Assembly (NCBI GenBank): GCA_934525325.1
Contig: CAKSZE010000061.1
Span: forward strand, 1-10,278
DNA: 10,278 nt
Direction: 5' to 3'
Origin: an uncultured Faecalibacterium sp.
GTDB lineage: Bacteria > Bacillota > Clostridia > Oscillospirales > Ruminococcaceae
This document shows, piece by piece, positions 1 through 6,756 of the stretch (the stretch's first letter is position 1; each line of letters begins with the position of its first letter). Made by a program: the position numbers and the translations under genes. The notes below the pieces were generated by a model. The model saw only the letters and a list, made by a program, of their open reading frames with translations, did not search any database and was not told the origin of the DNA.

Positions 1-656
1 GCGGGCAGGGGCAGAGAAAAGGCCATGGGCTTGCCGGTGTCCGGGTGCACAAAGCGCAGCCCGCAGCTTTGCAGGGCAATGCTGCCCTTCTGGCGGCTGC
101 CGTATTTGCCGTCGCCGTACAGCGGGTGCCTGCGGCTGGCAAACTGTACCCGGATCTGATGGGTGCGCCCGGTGTGCAGGGTGATCTCGGCAAGGCTGTT
201 TTCCCCTGCCGTGGCAAGGATGCGGTATTCCAGCACCGCTTCCCGCACCCCCTTGCGGGGACGGCTGACCGGGAACACCCGGCCCTTGCGGCTGTCCTTG
301 AACAGGTAGTCCCGCAGCACCCCGGCGGCGGGCAGCTGCGCGTCCGGCGCACCGGCGAGGACTGCGCGATACTGCTTGACGAACTGCGGCGCGGCGGCTT
401 TGCCCTCGGCGCGGCCATCCTGCACGGCGTAGGCGTCCTGACTTTGGGTCACCTGACGGCTCAGTGCGGCGGCAGCCGCCGGGGTGCGGGCATAGACCAT
501 CAGCCCGGACACCCCGGTGTCCAGCCGGTGCACCACCCCCACAAAGGCGTCGGGCGCGTTCCAGTGCGCGCGCAGCGCGGCGGGCACGCTCTCCTCGCTG
601 GAAAGCCCGGCGGGCTTGTTCAGCACCACAAGGGCGGCGTCCTCGTATAAGATCAC
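1..656 (-). CDS. RluA-family 23S rRNA/tRNA pseudouridine synthase, C-terminus cut by window edge
   Basis: This gene is predicted to isomerise uridine to pseudouridine in structural RNA. Reading the minus strand from a GTG at 656 gives 218 open codons to the window edge. Visible motifs are an N-terminal LNKPAGL (residues 12-18), the catalytic block HRLDTGVSG (43-51, catalytic Asp46), and the C-terminal HTGRTHQIRVQF (161-172) followed by a HPLYGDGKYG-type segment. There is no S4 domain, so this is the short RluA-like form. A short extra loop (about residues 74-90) sits between the catalytic block and the usual K-x-Y strand. I chose the GTG because it overlaps the stop of the upstream Nudix gene as GTGA, with a GAGGGC ribosome-site-like sequence a few bases before it. 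Any ATG start is absent here. The overlap suggests translational coupling. The exact target uridine cannot be assigned. Confidence 0.9.
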   Translation of the reverse strand, partial: MILYEDAALVVLNKPAGLSSEESVPAALRAHWNAPDAFVGVVHRLDTGVSGLMVYARTPAAAAALSRQVTQSQDAYAVQDGRAEGKAAAPQFVKQYRAVLAGAPDAQLPAAGVLRDYLFKDSRKGRVFPVSRPRKGVREAVLEYRILATAGENSLAEITLHTGRTHQIRVQFASRRHPLYGDGKYGSRQKGSIALQSCGLRFVHPDTGKPMAFSLPLP

Positions 657-1207
657 AGCTTGCCCTCGGCCAGCAGAGCCTTCAGCTTCAGAATGCCCGC
701 AATGGTCTTGCCGTCCTTGATCTCGCCGCTCATGACCATCTGGTATGCCTTTTCCAGCGGCACCCGGTCAGGGGTCAAAAACTCGTCCGCATCAAGGTGC
801 ATCTTGGTTTCGTGCAGACCGGTGGCCACCCAAGTATAGATGACCTCGGTATCGTAGCCCACGGTGGGGTAGAACTCCCCCAGTGAGATGTAATTGTCGG
901 CGGTCAGGCCGCATTCCTCTTCCAGTTCCCGCTTGGCGGCTGCAAAAGGATCCTCGCCCTTTTCCAGCTTACCGGCGGGCAGTTCCCACAGCTGCTGCTG
1001 CATGGCATAGCGGAACTGCCGCACCATGCAGATGGTGCCGTCTGCAAAATAAGGCAGGATGCAGGCGCCGCCGTGGTGATGCACCACCTCGCGGGTAGCG
1101 GTCTTACCGTTTTCCAGCAGCGCGGTGTCCTTGGTCAGGGTGATGACCCGCCCCTCGAACAGAGTCTCGCTGGAGAGAGTTTTTTCAAAGTGTACTGTAT
1201 CGTTCAT
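653..1207 (-). CDS. Nudix hydrolase, ADP-ribose pyrophosphatase type
   Basis: A 184-residue cytoplasmic hydrolase predicted to cleave ADP-ribose (or a related nucleoside diphosphate sugar) to AMP and ribose-5-phosphate. The Nudix box G-x5-E-x7-REL-x-EE-x-GL is perfect at residues 79-101, with metal-binding residues R93, E94, E97 and E98. The N-terminal FEGRVITL strand and the RQFRYAM...WELPAG run before the box are typical of ADP-ribose pyrophosphatases. Pro114, shortly after the box, fits the ADPRase subgroup better than other Nudix classes. Length is normal for the family. The ATG at 1207 is preceded by AAGG and AAAGGGG on the coding strand. It is the first gene of a two-gene operon with the pseudouridine synthase, sharing a 4-base overlap. 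Substrate is inferred from family resemblance only. Confidence 0.93.
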   Translation of the reverse strand: MNDTVHFEKTLSSETLFEGRVITLTKDTALLENGKTATREVVHHHGGACILPYFADGTICMVRQFRYAMQQQLWELPAGKLEKGEDPFAAAKRELEEECGLTADNYISLGEFYPTVGYDTEVIYTWVATGLHETKMHLDADEFLTPDRVPLEKAYQMVMSGEIKDGKTIAGILKLKALLAEGKL

Positions 1208-1252
1208 TTGCCTTACGCCCCTTTTCCGGCGCTGCGCCGGTTTTATGCTCTC

Positions 1253-1282
1253 AGTTTACGGCAAAGTGCGGTTTGTTGTCAA
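1253..1282 (-). promoter_or_regulatory. Sigma-A promoter of the Nudix/pseudouridine synthase operon
   Basis: On the minus strand a perfect TTGACA (-35, 1277-1282) is followed after 18 bases by TAAACT (-10, 1253-1258). The leader then carries the palindrome CCGGCGC-T-GCGCCGG (1226-1240), which would fold as a short hairpin just before the ribosome site. The box sequences are seen directly; promoter activity is inferred. Confidence 0.62.
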
Positions 1283-1332
1283 TAAAGATATGATAAATAC
1301 AAGAGGAGGGAGAGAAAACCTTTAGCGGGCTC

Positions 1333-1488
1333 GCCCTCTCAGTCAAAGCCTACGGCTTTGCCAGCTCTCCCAAAGGGAGAGCCAAGAGCACTGCCGGAAA
1401 CCTCCTCTCTACACCTAATACTTTAGCAACGAGCCTAACGGCTTGGCTCTCCCTTTGGGAGAGCTGGCGCGGGAGCGCCTGAGAGGGC
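1333..1488. repeat. Palindromic repeat pair A/B, head-to-head
   Basis: Unit A (1333-1386) and unit B (1442-1488) are inverted copies of one element. Each has an outer GCCCTCTCAG box, a variable small stem, then the conserved hairpin GCTCTCCC-AAA-GGGAGAGC (A: 1364-1382; B as its complement: 1446-1464). The variable stem differs in sequence but remains paired: CAAAGCC/GGCTTTG in A and GCGC/GCGC in B. The 55 bases between the units have no gene. ORFs crossing it have no family resemblance. I interpret it as an interspersed REP-like element of the kind common in gut Clostridia. Confidence 0.75.
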
Positions 1489-1506
1489 GGGCGCTGCGGG
1501 AAAGTA

Positions 1507-1639
1507 CCCCCTCAGTCTTTGCTGCGCAAAGCCAGCTCCCCCAAGGGGGCGCCTTTGGGCACTGCCGGAAACTTTGCCGCCACCGCCAAAAGCTCCCCCC
1601 TCGGGGGAGCTGGCACGGCGTAAGCCGTGACTGAGAGGG
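1507..1639. repeat. Palindromic repeat pair C/D, second head-to-head copy
   Basis: Unit C (1507-1553) starts with a CCCTCAGTC box, then CTTTGC-TGC-GCAAAG (1517-1531) and an imperfect GCTCCCCC hairpin. Unit D (1591-1639) is inverted: AGCTCCCCC-CTC-GGGGGAGCT (1591-1611), CACGGC-GTAA-GCCGTG (1614-1629), then CTGAGAGGG. The 14-mer GCACTGCCGGAAAC follows both A (1388-1401) and C (1559-1572), so the two pairs are related by an old duplication of about 172 bases. From 1640 to the nifJ promoter I see only AT-rich sequence with T-runs. Confidence 0.75.
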
Positions 1640-1795
1640 TTCGTCTCCCCCTCTTGCGAAAAAAATCACAATTTCTGGAAGCACCCGCCCCCAAAAACCG
1701 AAAATCTGCATCACTGCTTGCTTTAACGCACTAAAGAAAGTACAAAACCGCTAAAATTTTTCTTAATTTTTGGTGCGTTTGTCGGGCGGTTTGCG

Positions 1796-1824
1796 TTTAC
1801 TTTATTGCCGGAATCTGCTATTAT
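1796..1824 (+). promoter_or_regulatory. nifJ promoter (extended -10)
   Basis: TTTACT (-35-like, 1796-1801) lies 17 bases before TATTAT (-10, 1819-1824). The -10 is directly preceded by TGC, making an extended -10. Transcription would start near 1831, giving a leader of about 90 bases with a small hairpin GCGGG...CCCGC (1868-1885) ahead of the ribosome site GGAGGA (1912-1917). No Rex-type palindrome was recognised. Confidence 0.6.
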
Positions 1825-1923
1825 AGTATACAAGCAATAGTGCCTTTTATGGGGTTCTCCGGTCCCAGCGGGCATATTGCCCCGCGCAAAAGGTACCAAA
1901 TTCTGAATAATGGAGGAAGAAAA

Positions 1924-4900
1924 ATGCCTAGAGCAAAGCAAACTATGGATGGCAATACCGCTGCCGCCCATGTAGCGTATGCCTACACGGACGTGGCTGC
2001 CATCTACCCCATTACCCCGTCTTCTCCGATGGCTGACTCTGTGGACCAGTGGTCCGCAGCCGGCCAGAAGAACATCTTCGGCAATCAGGTCAAGGTCGTT
2101 GAGATGGAGTCCGAGGCCGGCGCCGCTGGTGCTGTGCACGGCTCTCTGGGTGCAGGTGCTGTTACCACCACCTTCACCGCTTCTCAGGGCCTGCTGCTGA
2201 TGATCCCCAATATGTACAAGATCGCTGCTGAGCAGCTGCCCTGCGTGTTCGATGTTTCTGCACGTACCGTTGCTACCCAGTCCCTGAACATCTTCGGTGA
2301 TCACAGCGACGTTATGGCATGCCGCCAGACCGGCTTCGCAATGCTGGTCGAGAGCAGCGTGCAGGAAGTTATGGATCTGTCCCCTGTCGCCCATCTGGCA
2401 GCAATCGAGGGCCGGGTTCCCTTCCTGAACTTCTTCGATGGCTTCCGTACTTCTCACGAGTACCAGAAGATCGAGAAGTGGGACTACGCTGATCTGAAGG
2501 AAATGTGCAACATGGAGGCTGTCGAGGAGTTCCGCAAGAAGGCTCTGAACCCCGAAAGCCCCAAGATGCGCGGCTCCCACGAGAACGGCGACGTGTTCTT
2601 CCAGCACCGCGAGGCCTGCAACAGCGTTTACGACGCTCTGCCGGCTGTTGTTGAGAAGTACATGGCTAAGATCAACGAGAAGCTGGGCACCAACTACGAT
2701 CTGTTCAACTACTACGGCGCAGCCGATGCTGACCGTGTGATCGTGGCTATGGGCTCCATCTGCGACGTTGCTGACGAGGTCATCGACTACCTGAACGCCA
2801 AGGGCGAGAAGGTCGGTATCATCAAGGTCCGCCTGTACCGTCCCTGGGTGTCCTCCGCTCTGCTGAAGGTCCTGCCCAAGACCGCCAAGAAGGTGGCTGT
2901 GCTGGACCGCACCAAGGAGCCCGGCTCTCTGGGCGAGCCCCTGTATCTGGATGTTGCCGCTACCCTGCGTGAGGCTGGCCTGAACGATGTCGTTCTGACC
3001 GGCGGCCGCTACGGTCTGGGCAGCAAGGACACTCCCCCGTCCTCCATCTTCGCTCTGTTCAAGGAGCTGGAGAAGGATCAGCCGAAGGAGCGCTTCACCC
3101 TCGGCATCACCGATGATGTCACCGGCCTGTCTCTGCCTGAGGTCAAGCCCGCTCCCATCACCGCAGCTGCTGGCACCAAGGAGTGCAAGTTCTGGGGTCT
3201 GGGCGGCGACGGTACCGTCGGTGCAAACAAGAACTCCGTCAAGATCATCGGCGACCATACCGACAAGTATGTTCAGGCATACTTCCAGTATGACTCCAAG
3301 AAGACCGGCGGCGTGACCATCAGCCACCTGCGTTTCGGCGACAAGCCCATCCGCAGCCCCTACTACATCAACCAGGCTGACTTCGTGGCCTGCCACAACC
3401 CCGCTTACATCCACATGGGCATGAAGATGGTCCAGGATGTCAAGCCCGGCGGCGTGTTCATGATCAACTGCCAGTGGTCCGATGAGGAGCTGGGCCAGCA
3501 CCTGAACGCCGAGGCAAAGAAGTATATCGCTGACAACAACATCCAGCTGTATACCATCAATGCTATCGATAAGGCTATCGAGATCGGCATGGGCAAGCGC
3601 ACCAACACCATCCTGCAGTCTGCATTCTTCAAGCTGGCTGACGTCATGCCCATCGAGGATGCCGTCAACTTCATGAAGCAGGCAGCTCAGAAGAGCTACG
3701 GCAAGAAGGGCCAGGACGTCGTTGAGATGAACTGGAAGGCTATCGATGCAGGCGTTGACGCCATCCACAAGGTGGACGTGCCCGCATCCTGGTCCAACCC
3801 CGAGGCTGATCCCGCACCCAAGGCTCTCACCGGCCGTCCGGAACTGGTCAAGCAGATCCGCGATGTCATGGAGCCCATTGCCCGTATGGACGGCGACAGC
3901 CTGCCTGTCTCTTCCTTCGTGGCAAATGCAAACGGCGAGTGGGAGCAGGGCGCTTCTGCATACGAGAAGCGCGGCACCGCTGTCAACGTCCCCGAGTGGG
4001 ATGCTGCAAAGTGCGTTGGCTGTAACCAGTGTGCATTCGTCTGCTCTCATGCTACCATCCGTCCCTTCCAGCTGACCGCCGACGAGCTGGCAGCTGCTCC
4101 TGCACAGACCAAGAGCCGCGACAACAAGCCCGCAAACGAGTACAAGTTTGTCATGGCTGTGTCTCCTCTGGACTGCATGGGCTGCGGCGAGTGCGTCACC
4201 GTCTGCCCCACCAAGGCTATCACCATGGTGCCGCAGGACAGCCAGGCCGATCAGCAGGCAGTGTTCGACTACTGCGTGGCCAACATCTCCAAGAAGCCTT
4301 CCAAGTTTGCTGACGATACCGTCATCGGTTCTCAGTTCAACCAGCCGCTGCTGGAGTTCTCTGGCTCCTGCGCAGGCTGTGCCGAGACTTCTTACGCTCG
4401 CCTGATCACTCAGCTGTTCGGCGAGAAGATGTACATCTCCAACGCTACCGGCTGCTCCTCCATCTGGGGCGGCACCGCTTCCATCTCTCCGTACACCGTC
4501 AACAAGGACAGCGGCCATGGTCCTGCATGGTGCAACTCCCTGTTCGAGGATAACGCAGAGCATGGTCTGGGCCTGTACATCGGCCAGAAGACCGTCCGCG
4601 AGAACCTGATCAAGGAGATCGCAGAGGTTGCTGGTTCCGACAAGGCTTCTGCTGAGCTGAAGGCTGCTTACGAGCAGTTCATCGCAACCAAGAACAACAC
4701 CAAGGCCAACGACGAGCCCGCAAAGGCCCTGATCGCTGAGCTGGAGAAGGCTGCTGCTGCCGGCTGCGAGAAGTCTGCAGAGATCCTGAAGAGCAAGCAG
4801 TACATCGCCAAGAAGTCCGTCTGGATCTTCGGCGGCGACGGCTGGGCATACGACATCGGCTTCGGCGGTCTGGATCACGTTCTGGCTTCCGGCGAGGATG

Positions 4901-5469
4901 TCAACGTGATGGTCTTCGATACTGAGATGTACTCCAACACCGGTGGACAGGCATCCAAGGCTTCCAACATTGGTGAAGTCTGCCAGTTCGCTGCTGCTGG
5001 TAAGGAGATCAGCAAGAAGAGCCTGTCCGAGATCGCTATGACCTACGGTTACATCTATGTTGCTCAGATCGCACTGGGTGCTAACCCGGCTCAGGCTGTC
5101 AAGGCCATCGCTGAGGCTGAGGCTTACCCCGGCCCGTCTCTGATCATCGGCTACGCTCCCTGCGAGCTGCACGGTGTCAAGGGCGGCATGACCAACTGCC
5201 AGAACGAGATGAAGAAGGCAGTCGAGGCTGGCTACTGGAACCTGTTCACCTTCAACCCCGCCAACAAGGCTCAGGGCAAGAACCCCTTCACCCTGACCTC
5301 CAAGGCTGTGGACAACGAGAAGTATCAGGCTCTGCTGGCAAACGAGACCCGTTACAGCCGTCTGACCCGCGCCTTCCCCGAGCGTGCTAAGGAGCTGTTC
5401 GCTCGCAACCAGGAGGTTGCAAACGACCGCTACGAGCACCTGACCCGTCTGGTCGAGCTGTACAAGTAA
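1924..5469 (+). CDS. nifJ: Pyruvate:ferredoxin (flavodoxin) oxidoreductase, single-chain
   Basis: This 1181-residue enzyme oxidises pyruvate with CoA to acetyl-CoA and CO2, reducing ferredoxin. It is the main entry of glycolytic carbon into acetyl-CoA in strict anaerobes. Domain I has YPITPSSPM with Thr31, Glu64 (VVEMESEAG) and Arg114 (SARTVATQ), the residues that contact pyruvate and thiamine in Desulfovibrio africanus PFOR. Domain III holds GLGGDGTVGANK (425-436). Two ferredoxin-type clusters are at C697/C700/C703/C707 and C751/C754/C757/C761. The proximal cluster ligands are C816, C819, C844 and C1080. The thiamine-binding GDG (971-973) and NTGGQ (Asn1005) follow. It lacks the C-terminal extension linked to oxygen tolerance in D. 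africanus. The start at 1924 is chosen by GGAGGA 6 bases upstream and the MPRAKQTMDGN N-terminus; an in-frame ATG at 1840 lacks support. No TTA, CTA or TCA codon occurs, suggesting high expression. Confidence 0.97.
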   Translation: MPRAKQTMDGNTAAAHVAYAYTDVAAIYPITPSSPMADSVDQWSAAGQKNIFGNQVKVVEMESEAGAAGAVHGSLGAGAVTTTFTASQGLLLMIPNMYKIAAEQLPCVFDVSARTVATQSLNIFGDHSDVMACRQTGFAMLVESSVQEVMDLSPVAHLAAIEGRVPFLNFFDGFRTSHEYQKIEKWDYADLKEMCNMEAVEEFRKKALNPESPKMRGSHENGDVFFQHREACNSVYDALPAVVEKYMAKINEKLGTNYDLFNYYGAADADRVIVAMGSICDVADEVIDYLNAKGEKVGIIKVRLYRPWVSSALLKVLPKTAKKVAVLDRTKEPGSLGEPLYLDVAATLREAGLNDVVLTGGRYGLGSKDTPPSSIFALFKELEKDQPKERFTLGITDDVTGLSLPEVKPAPITAAAGTKECKFWGLGGDGTVGANKNSVKIIGDHTDKYVQAYFQYDSKKTGGVTISHLRFGDKPIRSPYYINQADFVACHNPAYIHMGMKMVQDVKPGGVFMINCQWSDEELGQHLNAEAKKYIADNNIQLYTINAIDKAIEIGMGKRTNTILQSAFFKLADVMPIEDAVNFMKQAAQKSYGKKGQDVVEMNWKAIDAGVDAIHKVDVPASWSNPEADPAPKALTGRPELVKQIRDVMEPIARMDGDSLPVSSFVANANGEWEQGASAYEKRGTAVNVPEWDAAKCVGCNQCAFVCSHATIRPFQLTADELAAAPAQTKSRDNKPANEYKFVMAVSPLDCMGCGECVTVCPTKAITMVPQDSQADQQAVFDYCVANISKKPSKFADDTVIGSQFNQPLLEFSGSCAGCAETSYARLITQLFGEKMYISNATGCSSIWGGTASISPYTVNKDSGHGPAWCNSLFEDNAEHGLGLYIGQKTVRENLIKEIAEVAGSDKASAELKAAYEQFIATKNNTKANDEPAKALIAELEKAAAAGCEKSAEILKSKQYIAKKSVWIFGGDGWAYDIGFGGLDHVLASGEDVNVMVFDTEMYSNTGGQASKASNIGEVCQFAAAGKEISKKSLSEIAMTYGYIYVAQIALGANPAQAVKAIAEAEAYPGPSLIIGYAPCELHGVKGGMTNCQNEMKKAVEAGYWNLFTFNPANKAQGKNPFTLTSKAVDNEKYQALLANETRYSRLTRAFPERAKELFARNQEVANDRYEHLTRLVELYK

Positions 5470-5743
5470 GCTGTTTTTAAGCAGCGGCAGAGACACCAAA
5501 TGAACCAGCGGCCCCTGCTCTTTCCCGTGTGAAGAGCGGCAGCCCCGCATCGGCGGTTACTGCGCAATGCAGCGGTGCGGAACTGTGGAGTTTGCCTTTG
5601 CCGTGCACAGAACAGGCTGAACGTTTTGCCCTGTACCTGACAGAACGGTCGAAAAACCTGATTTCATTCCCCTCCTTTTGCGCAGGGGCTTGAGATACCA
5701 AAGCGCCCGCGAGGGCCCTTGAGAGCACACCCCGCGTGTGTCA
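5470..5743 (+). other. nifJ 3' untranslated region, gene-free, hairpin-rich
   Basis: No convincing coding sequence is present on either strand. Several hairpins can be drawn by eye: GCTCTT/AAGAGC (5517-5537), CCGCA...CTGC-GCAAT-GCAG...TGCGG (5545-5580), GCCC-GCGA-GGGC (5705-5716) and CACAC-CCCGC-GTGTG (5726-5740). No terminator directly follows the nifJ stop, so the nifJ message probably continues through this stretch to about 5880. I do not see a clear internal promoter. Confidence 0.5.
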
Positions 5744-5814
5744 GGAGCATAAGGTCTGCGTGCAGATACCTTGCTCCGCCTGCGGCATAAGACCTGCTGT
5801 GCAGGGATCTTGCC
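5744..5814 (+). ncRNA. Tandem covarying hairpins, unknown RNA element
   Basis: Two hairpins of the same design repeat with a 38-base period (GCATAAG at 5747 and 5785). Copy 1 (5744-5777): GGAGC, bulge AT, AAGG, TCTGC, tiny loop, GCAGA, bulge TA, CCTT, GCTCC. Copy 2 (5784-5814): GGC, bulge AT, AAGA, CCTGC, loop TGT, GCAGG, bulge GA, TCTT, GCC. Between copies the AAGG/CCTT helix becomes AAGA/TCTT, and TCTGC/GCAGA becomes CCTGC/GCAGG. Both changes keep pairing, while the AT bulge and helix lengths stay fixed. That is evidence that the RNA fold, not the sequence, is maintained. I do not recognise the family. It could be a 3'-UTR element or part of a small RNA. Confidence 0.5.
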
Positions 5815-5821
5815 CCAGTGA

Positions 5822-5880
5822 AAAAACTGCATCAGTTTTTAGCGCCCCGTTCACCCTCCGGTGACCGGGGCGTATTTTTA
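5822..5880 (+). terminator. Terminator of the nifJ transcript, preceded by an A/T-flanked hairpin
   Basis: A first hairpin AAAAACTG-CAT-CAGTTTTT (5822-5840) is itself terminator-like. It is followed directly by a stronger stem, CGCCCCG...CACC with loop CTCC and GGTG...CGGGGCG (5843-5872, 13 pairs with one mismatch), and then a T-rich tail TATTTTTA (5873-5880). Together they should end rightward transcription from nifJ. Confidence 0.8.
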
Positions 5881-5892
5881 TGTAAATAAAAC

Positions 5893-5930
5893 TATAAGCC
5901 CGGAGCGTCCGCAGACGCTCCGGGCTTATA
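5893..5930. terminator. Perfect 17-bp bidirectional terminator between nifJ and the toxin-antitoxin operon
   Basis: The arms at 5893-5909 and 5914-5930 are perfectly complementary over 17 pairs around the loop CGCA. On the minus strand the stem is followed by AGTTTTATTT, so it is best placed as the terminator of the leftward toxin-antitoxin operon ending at 5948. It may also catch read-through from nifJ. Confidence 0.8.
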
Positions 5931-5947
5931 TATTGACGAAATAAAAG

Positions 5948-6229
5948 TTATTTGTTCGTCACAAATTCAATTTTGACATTCATCCCCATACCAGCGGCAA
6001 GGCGCTGCAAGGTGCGCAGAGAAGGGTTTGCATTCCCTCGTTCCAGCTTGCTGATATCGGCCTGTGCAATGCCGGTGCGCTCCGAAAGCTGTTTCTGGGT
6101 CAGACCGCTTTCCTTCCGGGCATCGAGCATGGCCTGCGCAATGGTAAGCTCCGGCTGAAGAGCATCCCATTCTGCCTTAAAGGAAGGCCGCTGTAATTGT
6201 TCATTCAAATAATTCCGAAAATCACTCAT
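5948..6229 (-). CDS. HigA-like antitoxin, XRE-family helix-turn-helix
   Basis: A 93-residue DNA-binding protein, predicted to neutralise the toxin encoded upstream and to repress the operon. The helix-turn-helix spans about residues 38-80: RKESGLTQKQLSERTGI forms the first helices, QADISKLERGNANPSLRTL the recognition helix and following turn. The N-terminal 35 residues form the extra segment typical of HigA-type antitoxins with RelE/HigB partners. The ATG overlaps the toxin stop as ATGA, and AAGGAG lies 8 bases before it inside the toxin gene, so translation is likely coupled. Toxin-first order matches HigBA systems. A close palindrome over the operon -10 (6613-6633) is a plausible binding site. 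Family is clear; the specific name HigA is by resemblance. Confidence 0.9.
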   Translation of the reverse strand: MSDFRNYLNEQLQRPSFKAEWDALQPELTIAQAMLDARKESGLTQKQLSERTGIAQADISKLERGNANPSLRTLQRLAAGMGMNVKIEFVTNK

Positions 6230-6585
6230 GAGGAACTCTCCTTTCGATAAAAATAGTCCGCACGATATTTTTGCGCCAGTGCAATTTCCTCCGGCGGCGT
6301 TTTCTGCGTCTTTTTGACAAAGCCGTTTGTCAATATGATCTGATGCCCTACCACGAAGAAATACAAAATGCGCGTAATGTTGCTGCTTTGTTTGGCGCGC
6401 AATTCAAAAATGCCGTCTCCCAGTGATTTGGAATAAGGCTCCCGCAGTTGTGTGCCGTTGGTTTCCAATAGAGAGATCGTGCCCAAAAGTTTTGCCAGCA
6501 TTTTGTCATCCAGCGTATCCAGAAAATCACGAACCGGGCAACTGCCGTCTGCCTTATAATAAAAATTCACTTCAAAAGCGGACAT
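6226..6585 (-). CDS. HigB/RelE-superfamily toxin (Gp49-like)
   Basis: A 119-residue toxin, expected to be a ribosome-dependent mRNA interferase held inactive by the downstream antitoxin. The family signature is visible: GDGIFELRAKQ (57-66), ITRILYFFVVGHQIILTNGFVKK (70-92, core beta strands, with the Arg72 that is conserved here) and the C-terminal TQKTPPEEIALAQKYRADY. The ATG at 6585 is preferred over an open extension to 6651 because GGAAAGGA sits 8 bases before it, and the longer form would start inside the promoter. Another ATG at 6594 lies directly against that ribosome site and is unlikely. The 4-base overlap with the antitoxin marks a two-gene operon. The gene is less GC-rich than nifJ and mgtE, consistent with acquisition by transfer, though I have not computed this. 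Confidence 0.9.
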   Translation of the reverse strand: MSAFEVNFYYKADGSCPVRDFLDTLDDKMLAKLLGTISLLETNGTQLREPYSKSLGDGIFELRAKQSSNITRILYFFVVGHQIILTNGFVKKTQKTPPEEIALAQKYRADYFYRKESSS

Positions 6586-6612
6586 TTTCAGCATCCTTTC
6601 CGGTCGGTGACA

Positions 6613-6651
6613 TCCTATTATTATAATATAGGATAAAACCAATATTGTCAA
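6613..6651 (-). promoter_or_regulatory. Toxin-antitoxin promoter with overlapping palindromic operator
   Basis: On the minus strand a perfect TTGACA (6646-6651) and TATTAT (6623-6628) are 17 bases apart. The arms TCCTAT (6613-6618) and ATAGGA (6628-6633) form an inverted repeat straddling the -10, the usual place for antitoxin autorepression. Promoter and palindrome are seen; binding by the antitoxin is inferred. Confidence 0.75.
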
Positions 6652-6740
6652 GAAAATTTTTTATCACAAAATCTTCCAGAATTTTCCGCTTCCTTTTTAC
6701 AGTTTCTTCATAGCTTCTTAACGAAATGAATTGTGAAAGC

Positions 6741-6749
6741 TGTTATACT
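6741..6749 (+). promoter_or_regulatory. Extended -10 promoter for a candidate small RNA
   Basis: TG-T-TATACT (6741-6749) is an extended -10 without an obvious -35 at standard distance. It would start transcription at about 6756-6757, exactly at the base of the first hairpin of the RNA described next. From 6652 to 6740 I see only AT-rich sequence. Confidence 0.45.
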
Positions 6750-6756
6750 TTTGCCA

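Noticed and set aside
45..886. Plus-strand ORFs opposite the pseudouridine synthase and Nudix genes
   Set aside because: The minus strand encodes two proteins with complete family motifs; the plus-strand frames have no known features.
1333..1639. CRISPR array
   Set aside because: Units alternate in orientation and are not evenly spaced direct repeats with unique spacers.
1415..1714. Short ORFs within the palindromic repeats
   Set aside because: They read through inverted-repeat arms on both strands with no start signal, and their peptides mirror the repeat units.
1723..5550. 1275-codon minus-strand ORF opposite nifJ
   Set aside because: It is codon-aligned antisense to a perfectly conserved PFOR, has no ribosome site or recognisable domain, and is explained by the lack of TTA, CTA and TCA codons in nifJ.
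5470..5880. 6S RNA, SRP RNA, tmRNA or RNase P RNA after nifJ
   Set aside because: None of the conserved core sequences of these RNAs is present, and the hairpins are serial rather than a single long helix.
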